From assembly GCF_001949125.1 (NCBI RefSeq), contig NZ_MSTI01000022.1, positions 5,001 to 18,202 on the forward strand: a stretch of 13,202 bases of DNA, given 5' to 3'. Positions 1 through 7,044 of this stretch are shown in pieces. Every line of letters begins with the position of its first letter. Within the stretch, counting starts at the first letter, position 1. Below the pieces are notes generated by a model that had not been told where the DNA came from, searched no databases, and saw nothing but the letters and a program-made list of their open reading frames with translations. Source of the stretch: Deinococcus marmoris. Its GTDB lineage: Bacteria > Deinococcota > Deinococci > Deinococcales > Deinococcaceae. A program made the position numbers and the translations under genes.

Positions 1-1
1 T

Positions 2-1288
2 CATGAATACGTGCTGTGTTATGCGCACCCCGGCTTCTCGTTCGCCGGACTGGACAAGGATCTGTCCGGGTATAAAGACCACGATCATGGCAACCCCGAT
101 CCCTGGAAGCGCGGCGATCTGACCAAGTCGCACGACTACCGCGCGCGCCCGAACGGCTTCTATCCGGTTCACGATCCGCAACAGGATGTCTGGTATGCCC
201 CCAATCCCAAGCGGGTCTGGGCCTTTGCCTCCGAACAGTTCGTGAAACCGGGCCAGAAGCTGCGGCGTGAGACGATGGAGCAATTGATCCGCGAGGGGCG
301 GGTGATCTTCCCGAAAAAGGACCGTACCGCCTTTTACGCCACTCTGGAGGAATTGCGCGCTGCCATCGTGGAGGGTCAGGCCCCGCACTTCCTGCAACTG
401 GGTCTGTTCGCCACCCGCGAGGAAGAAAACGCGTACCTGTCGCAATATGTGGGCAAACGCCTGGGCTACGGCACACCCGGTTACAAGCGCTTTCGCTCGG
501 AGGTCCGGCGGCCCAGCAAGCCGATTTCGAGCTGGATCGTGGGTCTGAAGGAGGATGACGGCGCGGAGGACCGGACGGTGCTGCGCAGTGGCCTGAACGC
601 CGAGGGAACCACCCTGCTGGGGCAGATGCTGCAATCGGCGGGCGTGGGCTTCAGCTATCCCAAACCGCTGTCGCTGGTCCAGACCCTGATCGCGCAGGCC
701 ACTGGCCCGGACGACACCGTGCTGGACTTTTTTGCAGGGAGTGGGACCACCGCGCACGCCGTCCTGGCGCTGAATGCCGCCGAGGAAACCTCGAATCGTC
801 GCTTCATTCTGGCGTCCTCCACCGAGGCCACGCCGCAGGAGCCGCAGAAAAATCTGTGCCAGTCGGTGACCCGTGAGCGGGTGGCGCGGGCCATCCAGGG
901 CTACACCCACCGCACCCGCTCCGGCCCGGTGCAGGTGCCGGGGCTGGGTGGGGATTTCGCTTATCTGCGCGCGGCTGGCGTTCCAGCAGGGAAGACGGCC
1001 CAGGAACAGGTCTGGTTCGCTCTGCAACTGCGTCACTTTCAGGCGCTGGGTGAATATCGCCCGGACTGCGCCCTCCAGCAGCACTGGACCGATGGGCTGG
1101 CGCTGTTCTATCTGATCGAAGCTAGCCCTGAAGTGCTGGACGAGGTTCGGCGGCTGGCTGAGGCGGCGGGGCGGCCCGTCACCGTCTATAGCTGGCCGTC
1201 GGTGGCAGTGGACTTCGAGTTGGAGAACGTGACCGTCTGCGCCGTCCCGGCAGAGCTTTGTGAAGCGTTTGGAGGAAGATGCCCCTGA
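2..1288 (+). CDS. Site-specific DNA methyltransferase, type III Mod-like (5' truncated by window edge)
   Basis: C-terminal part (about 428 residues) of an adenine/cytosine-N4 DNA methyltransferase that would transfer a methyl group from S-adenosylmethionine to DNA. The frame is open to the left edge, so the true start and the catalytic DPPY motif (motif IV, which comes first in beta-class enzymes) lie outside the window. What is visible: the EYVLCYA strand typical after motif IV at the very start, the spacer with NPDPWKRGDLT, WYAPNPKRVWAF, and the SAM-binding motif I, DFFAGSGTTAHAV, near nt 724-765. The order IV then I is that of beta-class type III Mod proteins, whose full length is usually 600 residues or more. 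It ends in TGA at 1286-1288, 10 bp inside the next gene, so the two are co-transcribed. Family assignment is firm; recognition specificity cannot be read. Confidence 0.9.
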   Translation, partial: HEYVLCYAHPGFSFAGLDKDLSGYKDHDHGNPDPWKRGDLTKSHDYRARPNGFYPVHDPQQDVWYAPNPKRVWAFASEQFVKPGQKLRRETMEQLIREGRVIFPKKDRTAFYATLEELRAAIVEGQAPHFLQLGLFATREEENAYLSQYVGKRLGYGTPGYKRFRSEVRRPSKPISSWIVGLKEDDGAEDRTVLRSGLNAEGTTLLGQMLQSAGVGFSYPKPLSLVQTLIAQATGPDDTVLDFFAGSGTTAHAVLALNAAEETSNRRFILASSTEATPQEPQKNLCQSVTRERVARAIQGYTHRTRSGPVQVPGLGGDFAYLRAAGVPAGKTAQEQVWFALQLRHFQALGEYRPDCALQQHWTDGLALFYLIEASPEVLDEVRRLAEAAGRPVTVYSWPSVAVDFELENVTVCAVPAELCEAFGGRCP

Positions 1289-1887
1289 CCGCCGCAGATG
1301 CCATTCCCCTTCTCCCTCTGGTCTCGGAGGTGCTGGTGCAGACGGCTGCCATCACCTGCGCGCGGCTGCTGCCGCATGTGCGAGACCGGGCCGACTTGCA
1401 TGGCCGCGATCCGCTGGAGAAGTACCACAACCTGCTGATGGGCGAGATCGCCGAACTGGCGGTGATCGCATATCTGGTTGGGCAGGGCAAATACGCCGTC
1501 TCGGCAGTGGATAAGGAGGCAGCGACGCCCGACGCGGGCCACGACATTCTCGTCCGGCGCAGGGACGGCACGGCGGCGAAATGTTCGGTGAAGTCATCTC
1601 TGTCGTATCGGCATGGAATAGAGGCGATTCCGGGGCAGTTCCGCCCTGCCTTCAACCGTCGGGAGCCACGCGACATCAATATTCAGGTGTATTTTCATTA
1701 CCGATTGGAGGGGGAGCCAAGAACCACCGTGGCCGCCTCGAACCACGCCTACATCATCGGCTGGGCCTCCGAAAAGAAGTTGCTGGAATCGGGATTTATC
1801 GTCTATAACGGCGAGAAACGGTGGGTGGCAGACCTGAAGCTGGCCGATCTGTCACCACTGGCCGAACTGCTGCCGCTGCTGTCGTAA
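1279..1887 (+). CDS. Small PD-(D/E)XK nuclease-like protein next to Mod
   Basis: A 202-residue protein with no confident name. It starts at ATG 1279 behind a good ribosome site (GGAGGA, 1271-1276) inside the end of the methyltransferase gene, so it is translationally coupled to it. Features compatible with a PD-(D/E)XK fold: a helix with MGEIAELAV (E56, E59), then PDAGHDILV (P84-D85, D89), then a strand KCSVKSS with K105. The acidic or Gln residue normally two positions before the lysine is Ser103 here, so the site is either a variant or degenerate. Position behind a methyltransferase makes a restriction-related role likely, but this is inference. A typical type III Res subunit is far longer and carries a helicase, which this lacks. 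Confidence 0.6.
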   Translation: MPLTAADAIPLLPLVSEVLVQTAAITCARLLPHVRDRADLHGRDPLEKYHNLLMGEIAELAVIAYLVGQGKYAVSAVDKEAATPDAGHDILVRRRDGTAAKCSVKSSLSYRHGIEAIPGQFRPAFNRREPRDINIQVYFHYRLEGEPRTTVAASNHAYIIGWASEKKLLESGFIVYNGEKRWVADLKLADLSPLAELLPLLS

Positions 1888-1933
1888 AGACTTTGCCGTG
1901 GCAAGCCCCACACCCTGGCCCCGCTTTTCGCCG

Positions 1934-1939
1934 TAGCCT
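1934..1939 (+). promoter_or_regulatory. Putative -10 box for leaderless Nudix gene
   Basis: TAGCCT fits TAnnnT and sits 7 nt before the Nudix ATG at 1947, with no Shine-Dalgarno in between, the layout of leaderless Deinococcus genes. I see no good -35 box. The 59 bp from 1888 to 1946 hold no gene. Confidence 0.4.
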
Positions 1940-1946
1940 GGGCCGC

Positions 1947-2350
<404 letters not shown>

Positions 2351-2354
<4 letters not shown>

Positions 2355-3076
2355 ATGGGGTGAAGGGGACGGCGCTGGTCACCGGCTCGGCCCACGGCAT
2401 CGGGCGGGCGCTGGCGCTGGCCCTGGCGCGCGAGGGTTATAGCGTCGCCGTGCATTACCGGGGCAGCGTGATGGAGGCCGAGGAAACCGCGCAACGGTGC
2501 GAGGAAATAGGGGTGCAGGCCGTGACCTTGCAGGCCGACGTGAGCGATCCAGTCCAGGCCCGCGAACTGGTGCGCCGGGCGCATGCCGCCTTCGCCGGAT
2601 CGCCGCTGGCCGTGCTGGTCAACAACGTGGGCAACTACGTGAACAAACCGCTGTTGGACACCACCGATGCCGAGTGGGCCGAGATGCTGGGCAGCAACCT
2701 GACCGCCACCTTCGCCACCTGCCAGGAAGCCTCGCCGCTGATGCAGGCGGCGGGATTCGGGCGCATCGTCAATCTGGGCTACGCGGGCGCACACAACCTG
2801 ACGGCGCGGCCCGGCATCGTGCCGTATGTGATCGCCAAGACCGGGGTGCTGCAACTGTCGCGTTCGCTGGCCGCCGTGCTGGCAGGCAGCGGCGTCAGCG
2901 TGAATGTGATCAGCCCTGGCGTGATCGAAACCAGCGTGTCCCAACCCCTGCGCGAGATTCCTGCCGGGCGCGCGGGCACGGTGGCCGAACTGGTAGACGC
3001 CGCGCTGTACTTCGTGCGCGCCAGCGACTACGTGACTGGGCAGGAGCTGGAAGTGGCGGGTGGCTGGAATCTGTAA
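2351..3076 (+). CDS. Short-chain dehydrogenase/reductase (SDR), atypical active site
   Basis: A 241-residue classical-SDR-sized oxidoreductase using NAD(P)H. TGSAHGIG (11-18) is the TGxxxGxG cofactor loop, NNVG (91-94) replaces NNAG, N116 and the YxxxK pair Y159/K163 are present, and the C-terminus [13 protein letters not shown] (227-239) is FabG-like. The catalytic serine normally found in the strand before the Tyr (as in NISS) is not there: the strand reads IVNLGYAGA (139-147). The enzyme may use another residue, be inactive, or belong to an SDR subgroup lacking the Ser. Start GTG 2351 overlaps the Nudix stop; GTG 2360 is an alternative. Substrate unknown. Confidence 0.85.
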
Positions 3077-3097
3077 ATGGAGGTGGGTGTCAGAGGA

Positions 3098-3131
3098 AAA
3101 GAGGCCAGCGAGCAAATGCCCTGGCCTCTTT
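3098..3131. terminator. Bidirectional intrinsic terminator
   Basis: A perfect 11-bp stem, AAAGAGGCCAG (3098-3108) and CTGGCCTCTTT (3121-3131), with a 12-nt loop. The A/T ends give a U-tract on both strands, fitting its place between two convergent genes (SDR on plus, YbaY-like on minus). Confidence 0.8.
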
Positions 3132-3160
3132 GAAATGTCTTGCGGCCCAATGGCCTTGCC

Positions 3161-3646
3161 TCAGCGCGCCATCACAGGCACGTTCAGTGTGACCCGCACG
3201 CCGTCCGGTAGCGCCGTGTCCGGGCTGTAGTACAGCACCTCGCCGTTCTTATCGGCGATGATGGCCCGCACGGCGTATTCGTGCGCGCTGTTCAGGCGGA
3301 CTGGGTTGTAGACCATCTGGTATGGCGTGGACAGTCGGGTGGTGCTGAACTTGATGTCCACCACCGACTTGGCGGCGGTCAGGTCCACCAGACTGACCAT
3401 GATCTGGCTGCCAGCGGGCAGGCGCAGGCCCTCGCTGGGACCGGTGACGCGGCCCTTGACCTCGCGGTAGCCCTTGGGGATGGACTCGCGGTTGTAGTCG
3501 TCCTGGGTGCTGGGTGCTGGCGCAGTGGCCGCAGGCTTGATCGGGGTCAGGGTCACGCCGCCAATCTGGGTCTGGGCCAGGGCAGAGGAAGCGAGCAACA
3601 CGCCACAAAGGCTGAGGCTGAGGGAAAAGGAAACAGGGCGGCTCAT
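3161..3646 (-). CDS. Secreted YbaY/YscW-domain protein
   Basis: A 161-residue exported protein. ATG 3646 (minus) is chosen because it begins a clear signal peptide: MSRP, a hydrophobic Ser/Leu stretch to residue 20, and an Ala-Leu-Ala cleavage site before Q25. The Cys14 context (L-S-L-C) does not form a lipobox, so it is not predicted to be a lipoprotein. After a Pro/Ala linker (36-48), residues 60-158 match the YbaY/YscW beta-sandwich pattern: GYREVKGRV, LPAGSQIMVSLVDLT, PYQMVYNP, YAVRAIIADKNGEVLYYS. Proteins with this domain in other bacteria are small envelope proteins or pilotins; this one probably acts in the periplasm, role unknown. It is divergent from the HSP90-like gene. Only a weak GAAG precedes the start. 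A longer upstream frame exists but lacks signal-peptide sense. Confidence 0.8.
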   Translation of the reverse strand: MSRPVSFSLSLSLCGVLLASSALAQTQIGGVTLTPIKPAATAPAPSTQDDYNRESIPKGYREVKGRVTGPSEGLRLPAGSQIMVSLVDLTAAKSVVDIKFSTTRLSTPYQMVYNPVRLNSAHEYAVRAIIADKNGEVLYYSPDTALPDGVRVTLNVPVMAR

Positions 3647-3805
3647 ATCTTCATGGTGGGGGCTGAGGCTGATTTCTTTGTGATCGGATGTTGATTTGGT
3701 CTTCAGAACCCGGCACGGCATCGCCGAAAAAGGTGGTCTGAGGCTACGCCAGCACACTTAGAGGCGGTATGCCAAAGCCGCTACGCGATGCTACGTATTT
3801 AGCTG

Positions 3806-3834
3806 TAGACATAATTGACCTGTTCTGTCACAAT
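3806..3834 (+). promoter_or_regulatory. Putative promoter of the HSP90-like gene
   Basis: TAGACA (3806-3811) as -35, a 17-nt spacer, and CACAAT (3829-3834) as -10, 7 nt before ATG 3842. No Shine-Dalgarno precedes the ATG, consistent with a leaderless mRNA. The -10 is imperfect (4 of 6 to TATAAT), so this is a proposal. Confidence 0.45.
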
Positions 3835-3847
3835 GGCAGTTATGTCT
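3807..3847. promoter_or_regulatory. Inverted repeat bracketing the HSP90-like promoter (possible operator)
   Basis: Arms AGACATAATTG (3807-3817) and CAGTTATGTCT (3837-3847) pair over 11 positions with a single G-T wobble and are 19 nt apart. They overlap the proposed -35 box and the start codon. The cores GACATAA and TTATGTC equal the two halves of the Deinococcus radiation/desiccation response motif (TTATGTC-ATT-GACATAA, recalled consensus), but in reversed order. A regulator bridging the arms would occlude the promoter; an mRNA hairpin is less likely if the message starts at the ATG. Confidence 0.4.
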
Positions 3848-5647
3848 CATTCTTTTTCCGTGGATCTCGGCGGACTCATTGATCTGCTGAGCGAACACCT
3901 GTACAGCGGCCCCGAGGTGTATGTCCGCGAATTGATGCAAAACGGCATCGACGCCATCCGCGCCCGTCAGCAGGGGTCCGGCGAGGTCTTCTCGCCCGCG
4001 CTGGGCTTTGAGATCAGCAATGAGACCCTCACCTTCACCGACAATGGCGTGGGCCTGACCCCGGACGATATTCACACCTTTCTGGCGACCATCGGGCGCA
4101 GTTCCAAGCGTGGCAACATCGAGCTGATCGGACAATTTGGCATCGGCCTGCTGGCCTGCTTTCTGGTCAGCGAGGAGATCGAGCTGGTCAGCCGCAGCGC
4201 TTCCGGCACGCCGCCCCTGCGCTGGCTGGGCCGCGCCGACGGTTCCTACACCCTGGAAGACGGCCCCGCCGATACGCCCATCGGCACCCGCGTCACCCTG
4301 AGCGCCCGTGAGGGCCGCGCCGAATACCTGCTGCCAGAGCGGGTCTCGGAGTGGGCAGGCGATTTTGGCGGGCTGCTGCCCTTTCCTGTGGCGGTGAACG
4401 GTGTGGCGGTCAACGGGCAGGGCGCACCCTGGCTGGACACGTCGCACGGTGAGGAAGCGAGGCGCGAGGCGGTCATGGCCTACGGCGCGGAGCTGCTGGG
4501 CGTGCCGCCGCTGGATTTCGTGGATATCGACACCGGGGCCGGACAGGTGCGCGGGGTGGCCTTCATCCTGCCCTGGACGCCCACGCTGGAGCGGCGCGGG
4601 CAGCACCGCGTCTACGTGCGGCACATGCTGCTCTCGGACAGGGAAGAGGAATTGACGCCGCGCTGGGCTTTCTTTATCCGGGCGGTGCTGGACGGCCAGG
4701 GGCTGCGGCCCAACGCCGCCCGCGACGCCCTGCGCGACGACGGCGAGCTGCGGGCCGCCCGCGAGGAAATTGCCGCGCAACTCCGCGCCTACCTGGTGGA
4801 TCTGGCCGGGCGTGACCCCGCTGCCCTGCGCCGCCTGATCAAGCTGCATTTCCTGAGCATCAAGGCGCTGGCTGCCGAGGATGACGCCTTCTTGCAGCTC
4901 TTCATGCCCTGGTTGCCCTTCGAGACCAGCGCGGGTTCTCTAGCCCTGCCCGAATATCTGGCGCTGGGCAGCCAGGAGCATCCCGAAATCCGTTTCTCGG
5001 GCGATCTGAACCTGTACCGTCAGGCCGCACAACTGGCCCTGCCTGGGCAAACGCCGATTGTCCGGGCCATCTACACCTACGACTCCGCGCTGCTCTCGCG
5101 CTACGCCGCACTGAATCCAGGCGTGCGCCTCACGCAACTCAGCCCCAATGATCTGGTGCAGGAATTCAGCGCCCTGACCCCGCAGGAACTGGCCCAGACC
5201 GCCACGCTGCGCGAGGTGGCCCGCGACACGCTGCTGCCGCTGGACGCCGAGGCCCGCGTGAGCCGCTTCGACCCTGCCGAATTGCCCGCGCTGGCCTTCG
5301 CGCGCCCACACCGCGAACTGGCCCGCACCCGCGAGAAGGTGGGCGGCGCGGGCGGTGGCCTGTGGACGGACCTGCTGGGCGATCTGGGGGCCGGGGGTCA
5401 GGAGGCGGCGATGGAGGTGCATTTCAACGTCGCCCATCCCCTGATCCAGCAGGCCGCGCGCCTCCCCGACGCTCCCCTGCTGCGGCGGGTGCTGGGCATG
5501 CTGTATGTCCAGGCGCTGCTCCTCGGCCAGCATCCCCTGACCACCCGCGAGCTGGCCCTGCTCAACGGCGGCCTCGCCGATCTGATTGGCGATGCCCTGG
5601 CCGGGGCCGGGCTGGGCGAGCGGGAAAGCGTCTCGCGCCTGAATTGA
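3842..5647 (+). CDS. HSP90-family ATPase (HtpG-like chaperone, divergent)
   Basis: A 601-residue protein with the HSP90 architecture: GHKL ATPase domain, middle domain and dimerisation domain. ATP-site motifs are all visible: YVRELMQNGIDAI (27-39; catalytic E30, N34, D37, where HtpG has NASDA), DNGVGL (D67-L72), IGQFGIG (96-102) and IGTRVTL (147-153). In the middle domain LRPNAARDAL places R294 where HSP90s have the gamma-phosphate-sensing Arg. The length is close to E. coli HtpG (about 624), but the motif wording is that of a separate bacterial HSP90-family clade. There is no C-terminal MEEVD. ATG 3842 is preferred because homology starts immediately (MSHSFSVDLGGLIDLL); TTG 3815 and ATG 3833 are in frame. 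It stands upstream of two TPR-like genes and is probably their partner. Family firm; clients unknown. Confidence 0.92.
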   Translation: MSHSFSVDLGGLIDLLSEHLYSGPEVYVRELMQNGIDAIRARQQGSGEVFSPALGFEISNETLTFTDNGVGLTPDDIHTFLATIGRSSKRGNIELIGQFGIGLLACFLVSEEIELVSRSASGTPPLRWLGRADGSYTLEDGPADTPIGTRVTLSAREGRAEYLLPERVSEWAGDFGGLLPFPVAVNGVAVNGQGAPWLDTSHGEEARREAVMAYGAELLGVPPLDFVDIDTGAGQVRGVAFILPWTPTLERRGQHRVYVRHMLLSDREEELTPRWAFFIRAVLDGQGLRPNAARDALRDDGELRAAREEIAAQLRAYLVDLAGRDPAALRRLIKLHFLSIKALAAEDDAFLQLFMPWLPFETSAGSLALPEYLALGSQEHPEIRFSGDLNLYRQAAQLALPGQTPIVRAIYTYDSALLSRYAALNPGVRLTQLSPNDLVQEFSALTPQELAQTATLREVARDTLLPLDAEARVSRFDPAELPALAFARPHRELARTREKVGGAGGGLWTDLLGDLGAGGQEAAMEVHFNVAHPLIQQAARLPDAPLLRRVLGMLYVQALLLGQHPLTTRELALLNGGLADLIGDALAGAGLGERESVSRLN

Positions 5648-5701
5648 GCGGGCGGCTGAAAGCCCTCACATCCGATGAAAGTGATTCGGACTTGCATGCC
5701 C

Positions 5702-5750
5702 CTTCTCCCCCTGTGGGTGACTCGTAGAGCTGCGAAGCAGAGGGAGGGAG
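5702..5750. repeat. Structured intergenic element (imperfect hairpin), possible small dispersed repeat
   Basis: In the 181-bp gap after the HSP90-like gene, TTCTCCCCCT (5703-5712) can pair with AGGGAGGGAG (5741-5750) with one mismatch and two G-T pairs. Inside lies CTGCGAAGCAG (5730-5740), a 4-bp stem with a very stable GAA triloop. There is no T-run, so it is not an ordinary terminator. It resembles the small noncoding repeats scattered in Deinococcus genomes, but only one copy is in the window. The rest of 5648-5828 shows no gene. Confidence 0.3.
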
Positions 5751-5828
5751 CCACCGGACAGGCCACTCCCAACTTGTCAGTACCTCATTTTCATCTCAGC
5801 TCCCATCCCCACCAAAAGGAAACTTCCC

Positions 5829-6929
5829 ATGTCACAGCAACTTCAAGACCTGTATGACCGGATCGACGATTTGCCCCGCTGCCCGGAGGAACTGGCGCTG
5901 ATTGAGGAAGCGGCGCGCCTGACCGATCTGATGCAGGACGAGGCCGAGGGCTACCGCGTCCGCCGCATGCTGATGGACAGCGCCCACGCGGTAGGCCAGA
6001 GCGAGAAGATGCTGGTGGCGTTCGGCTGGTGCCGCGATTATGCGGACCGTCACCCGGAGGCGCTGGACGAGGGCGAGCAGCAGGATTTGCTGTGGCACCA
6101 CCGCTGGGTGGTCAACGCCGGGCGCACCTTTCCGCAGATTCCCACACCGCGTCTGATGGCGCTGTACGAGGACTACGCCCGCCGGATTCTGGGCCTCAGC
6201 AGGCACAACGAGGCCTTTGTGGGGTTGCTGTACGCCATGCATATCGGTGACGGCGCGGCAGCCAGCGGGCATTTTGAACGGCTGACCAGCACCGTGCGCG
6301 ATGAGCTGAGCGCCTGCCCGGCCTGCGAAGCCGAGATCGAGGCCGATTACCATCTGTTCTGCGGTAATGACGAGGCCGCGCTGCGGCAGATTCAGCACAT
6401 TCTGGACAGGCGCATGACCTGTGCCCATATCCCCACCGGCACCCACGCCCTGGCCCTGGCCCCGCTGATGCGTCTGGGCCGCTGGGACGAGGCCGGGCAG
6501 CATGCCGCCCGCAGCCGCCAGAGCGTATCGGGCGATCCCGATCACCTGTGGGCGCAGGCGCGGCACCTGGAATATCTGGCGCTGACCAGCCCTAACGCGG
6601 CCCTGAAGTGGTACGCCCACCACGTCGCCTGGGCCGAGCAGACACGGGAACTCGGTGCGGCCCAGACCTTCCACGCCGCCGCCGCCGTGCTGTTTACTGT
6701 CCTCTGGAACGGCGATCAGACAAAGACCTACGCCATCAGGCTCGCGCCCACTGTCCCAGGTTATGCCGAGGACGGACAGTACAGCGCCAGGGAGCGTATG
6801 GATCATCATCTTGGTGAGGCGCTGCGCCTTGCCAGCCTGTTCGATGCCCGCAACGACACCGCGCAGCAGCGGCGGGAAGTGGACATGGTGCTGGCGCTGG
6901 CGCGGATTGCACCACCAGCAAAAGCGTGA
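5829..6929 (+). CDS. TPR-like helical repeat protein, paralogue 1, with conserved CxxC/H/C
   Basis: A 366-residue, almost wholly alpha-helical protein with no signal peptide or membrane segment, so cytosolic. The repeated pattern of paired helices (EELALIEEAARLTDLM, SEKMLVAFGWCRDYADRHP, PLMRLGRWDEAGQHA) suggests a degenerate TPR/alpha-solenoid scaffold. It is clearly paralogous to the next gene over its whole length, e.g. CPACEAEIEADYHLF (163-177) and KWYAHHVAWAEQTRE (260-274). C163, C166, H175 and C198 recur at identical spacing in the paralogue and could bind zinc. ATG 5829 follows an AAGGA at 5816-5820. It lies 181 bp after the HSP90-like gene in the same direction; a co-chaperone or client-adaptor role is inference, by analogy with eukaryotic TPR co-chaperones. 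Confidence 0.8.
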   Translation: MSQQLQDLYDRIDDLPRCPEELALIEEAARLTDLMQDEAEGYRVRRMLMDSAHAVGQSEKMLVAFGWCRDYADRHPEALDEGEQQDLLWHHRWVVNAGRTFPQIPTPRLMALYEDYARRILGLSRHNEAFVGLLYAMHIGDGAAASGHFERLTSTVRDELSACPACEAEIEADYHLFCGNDEAALRQIQHILDRRMTCAHIPTGTHALALAPLMRLGRWDEAGQHAARSRQSVSGDPDHLWAQARHLEYLALTSPNAALKWYAHHVAWAEQTRELGAAQTFHAAAAVLFTVLWNGDQTKTYAIRLAPTVPGYAEDGQYSARERMDHHLGEALRLASLFDARNDTAQQRREVDMVLALARIAPPAKA

Positions 6930-6964
6930 GCCGCAGATTGCCATTCAGAAGAGTCGGCTTTTGG

Positions 6965-7021
6965 CCCAGATCAATAACCTGGATCAGTAACGCCCGGACC
7001 AGTAACCCCCAGATCACTAAT
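6965..7021. repeat. Four imperfect 14-bp tandem repeats
   Basis: Between the two paralogues the sequence repeats with a 14-bp period: CCCAGATCAATAAC (6965-6978), CTGGATCAGTAACG (6979-6992), CCCGGACCAGTAAC (6993-7006), then after one extra C, CCCAGATCACTAAT (7008-7021). The first and last share 12 of 14 bases. It could be a binding array or replication slippage. Confidence 0.55.
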
Positions 7022-7030
7022 GCAGTCTTC

Positions 7031-7037
7031 AAGGAGG
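7031..7037 (+). promoter_or_regulatory. Strong Shine-Dalgarno of paralogue 2
   Basis: AAGGAGG, 7 nt before ATG 7045, fixes this start. It contrasts with the leaderless-looking genes elsewhere in the window and suggests this gene is translated from a polycistronic or leadered mRNA. Confidence 0.7.
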
Positions 7038-7044
7038 CTCCACC

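Noticed and set aside
3600..3646. Lipoprotein signal on the YbaY-like protein
   Set aside because: Residues before Cys14 are Leu-Ser-Leu, lacking the small residue at -1; an Ala-Leu-Ala signal peptidase I site fits better.
3743..3795. Three GCTACG copies upstream of the HSP90-like gene
   Set aside because: Short, irregularly spaced hexamers; no clear relation to the promoter.
3791..4849. Long open frame on the minus strand opposite the HSP90-like gene
   Set aside because: It is a GC-rich antisense shadow: the plus strand carries all HSP90 motifs, and the minus translation has no recognisable pattern.
5603..5647. A C-terminal EEVD-type TPR-binding tail on the HSP90-like protein
   Set aside because: The C-terminus ends in ...ESVSRLN; any TPR-like partner would have to bind otherwise.
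5671..5690. TCCGA...TCGGA hairpin after the HSP90-like stop as a terminator
   Set aside because: Only 5-bp arms, a 10-nt loop and no T-run.
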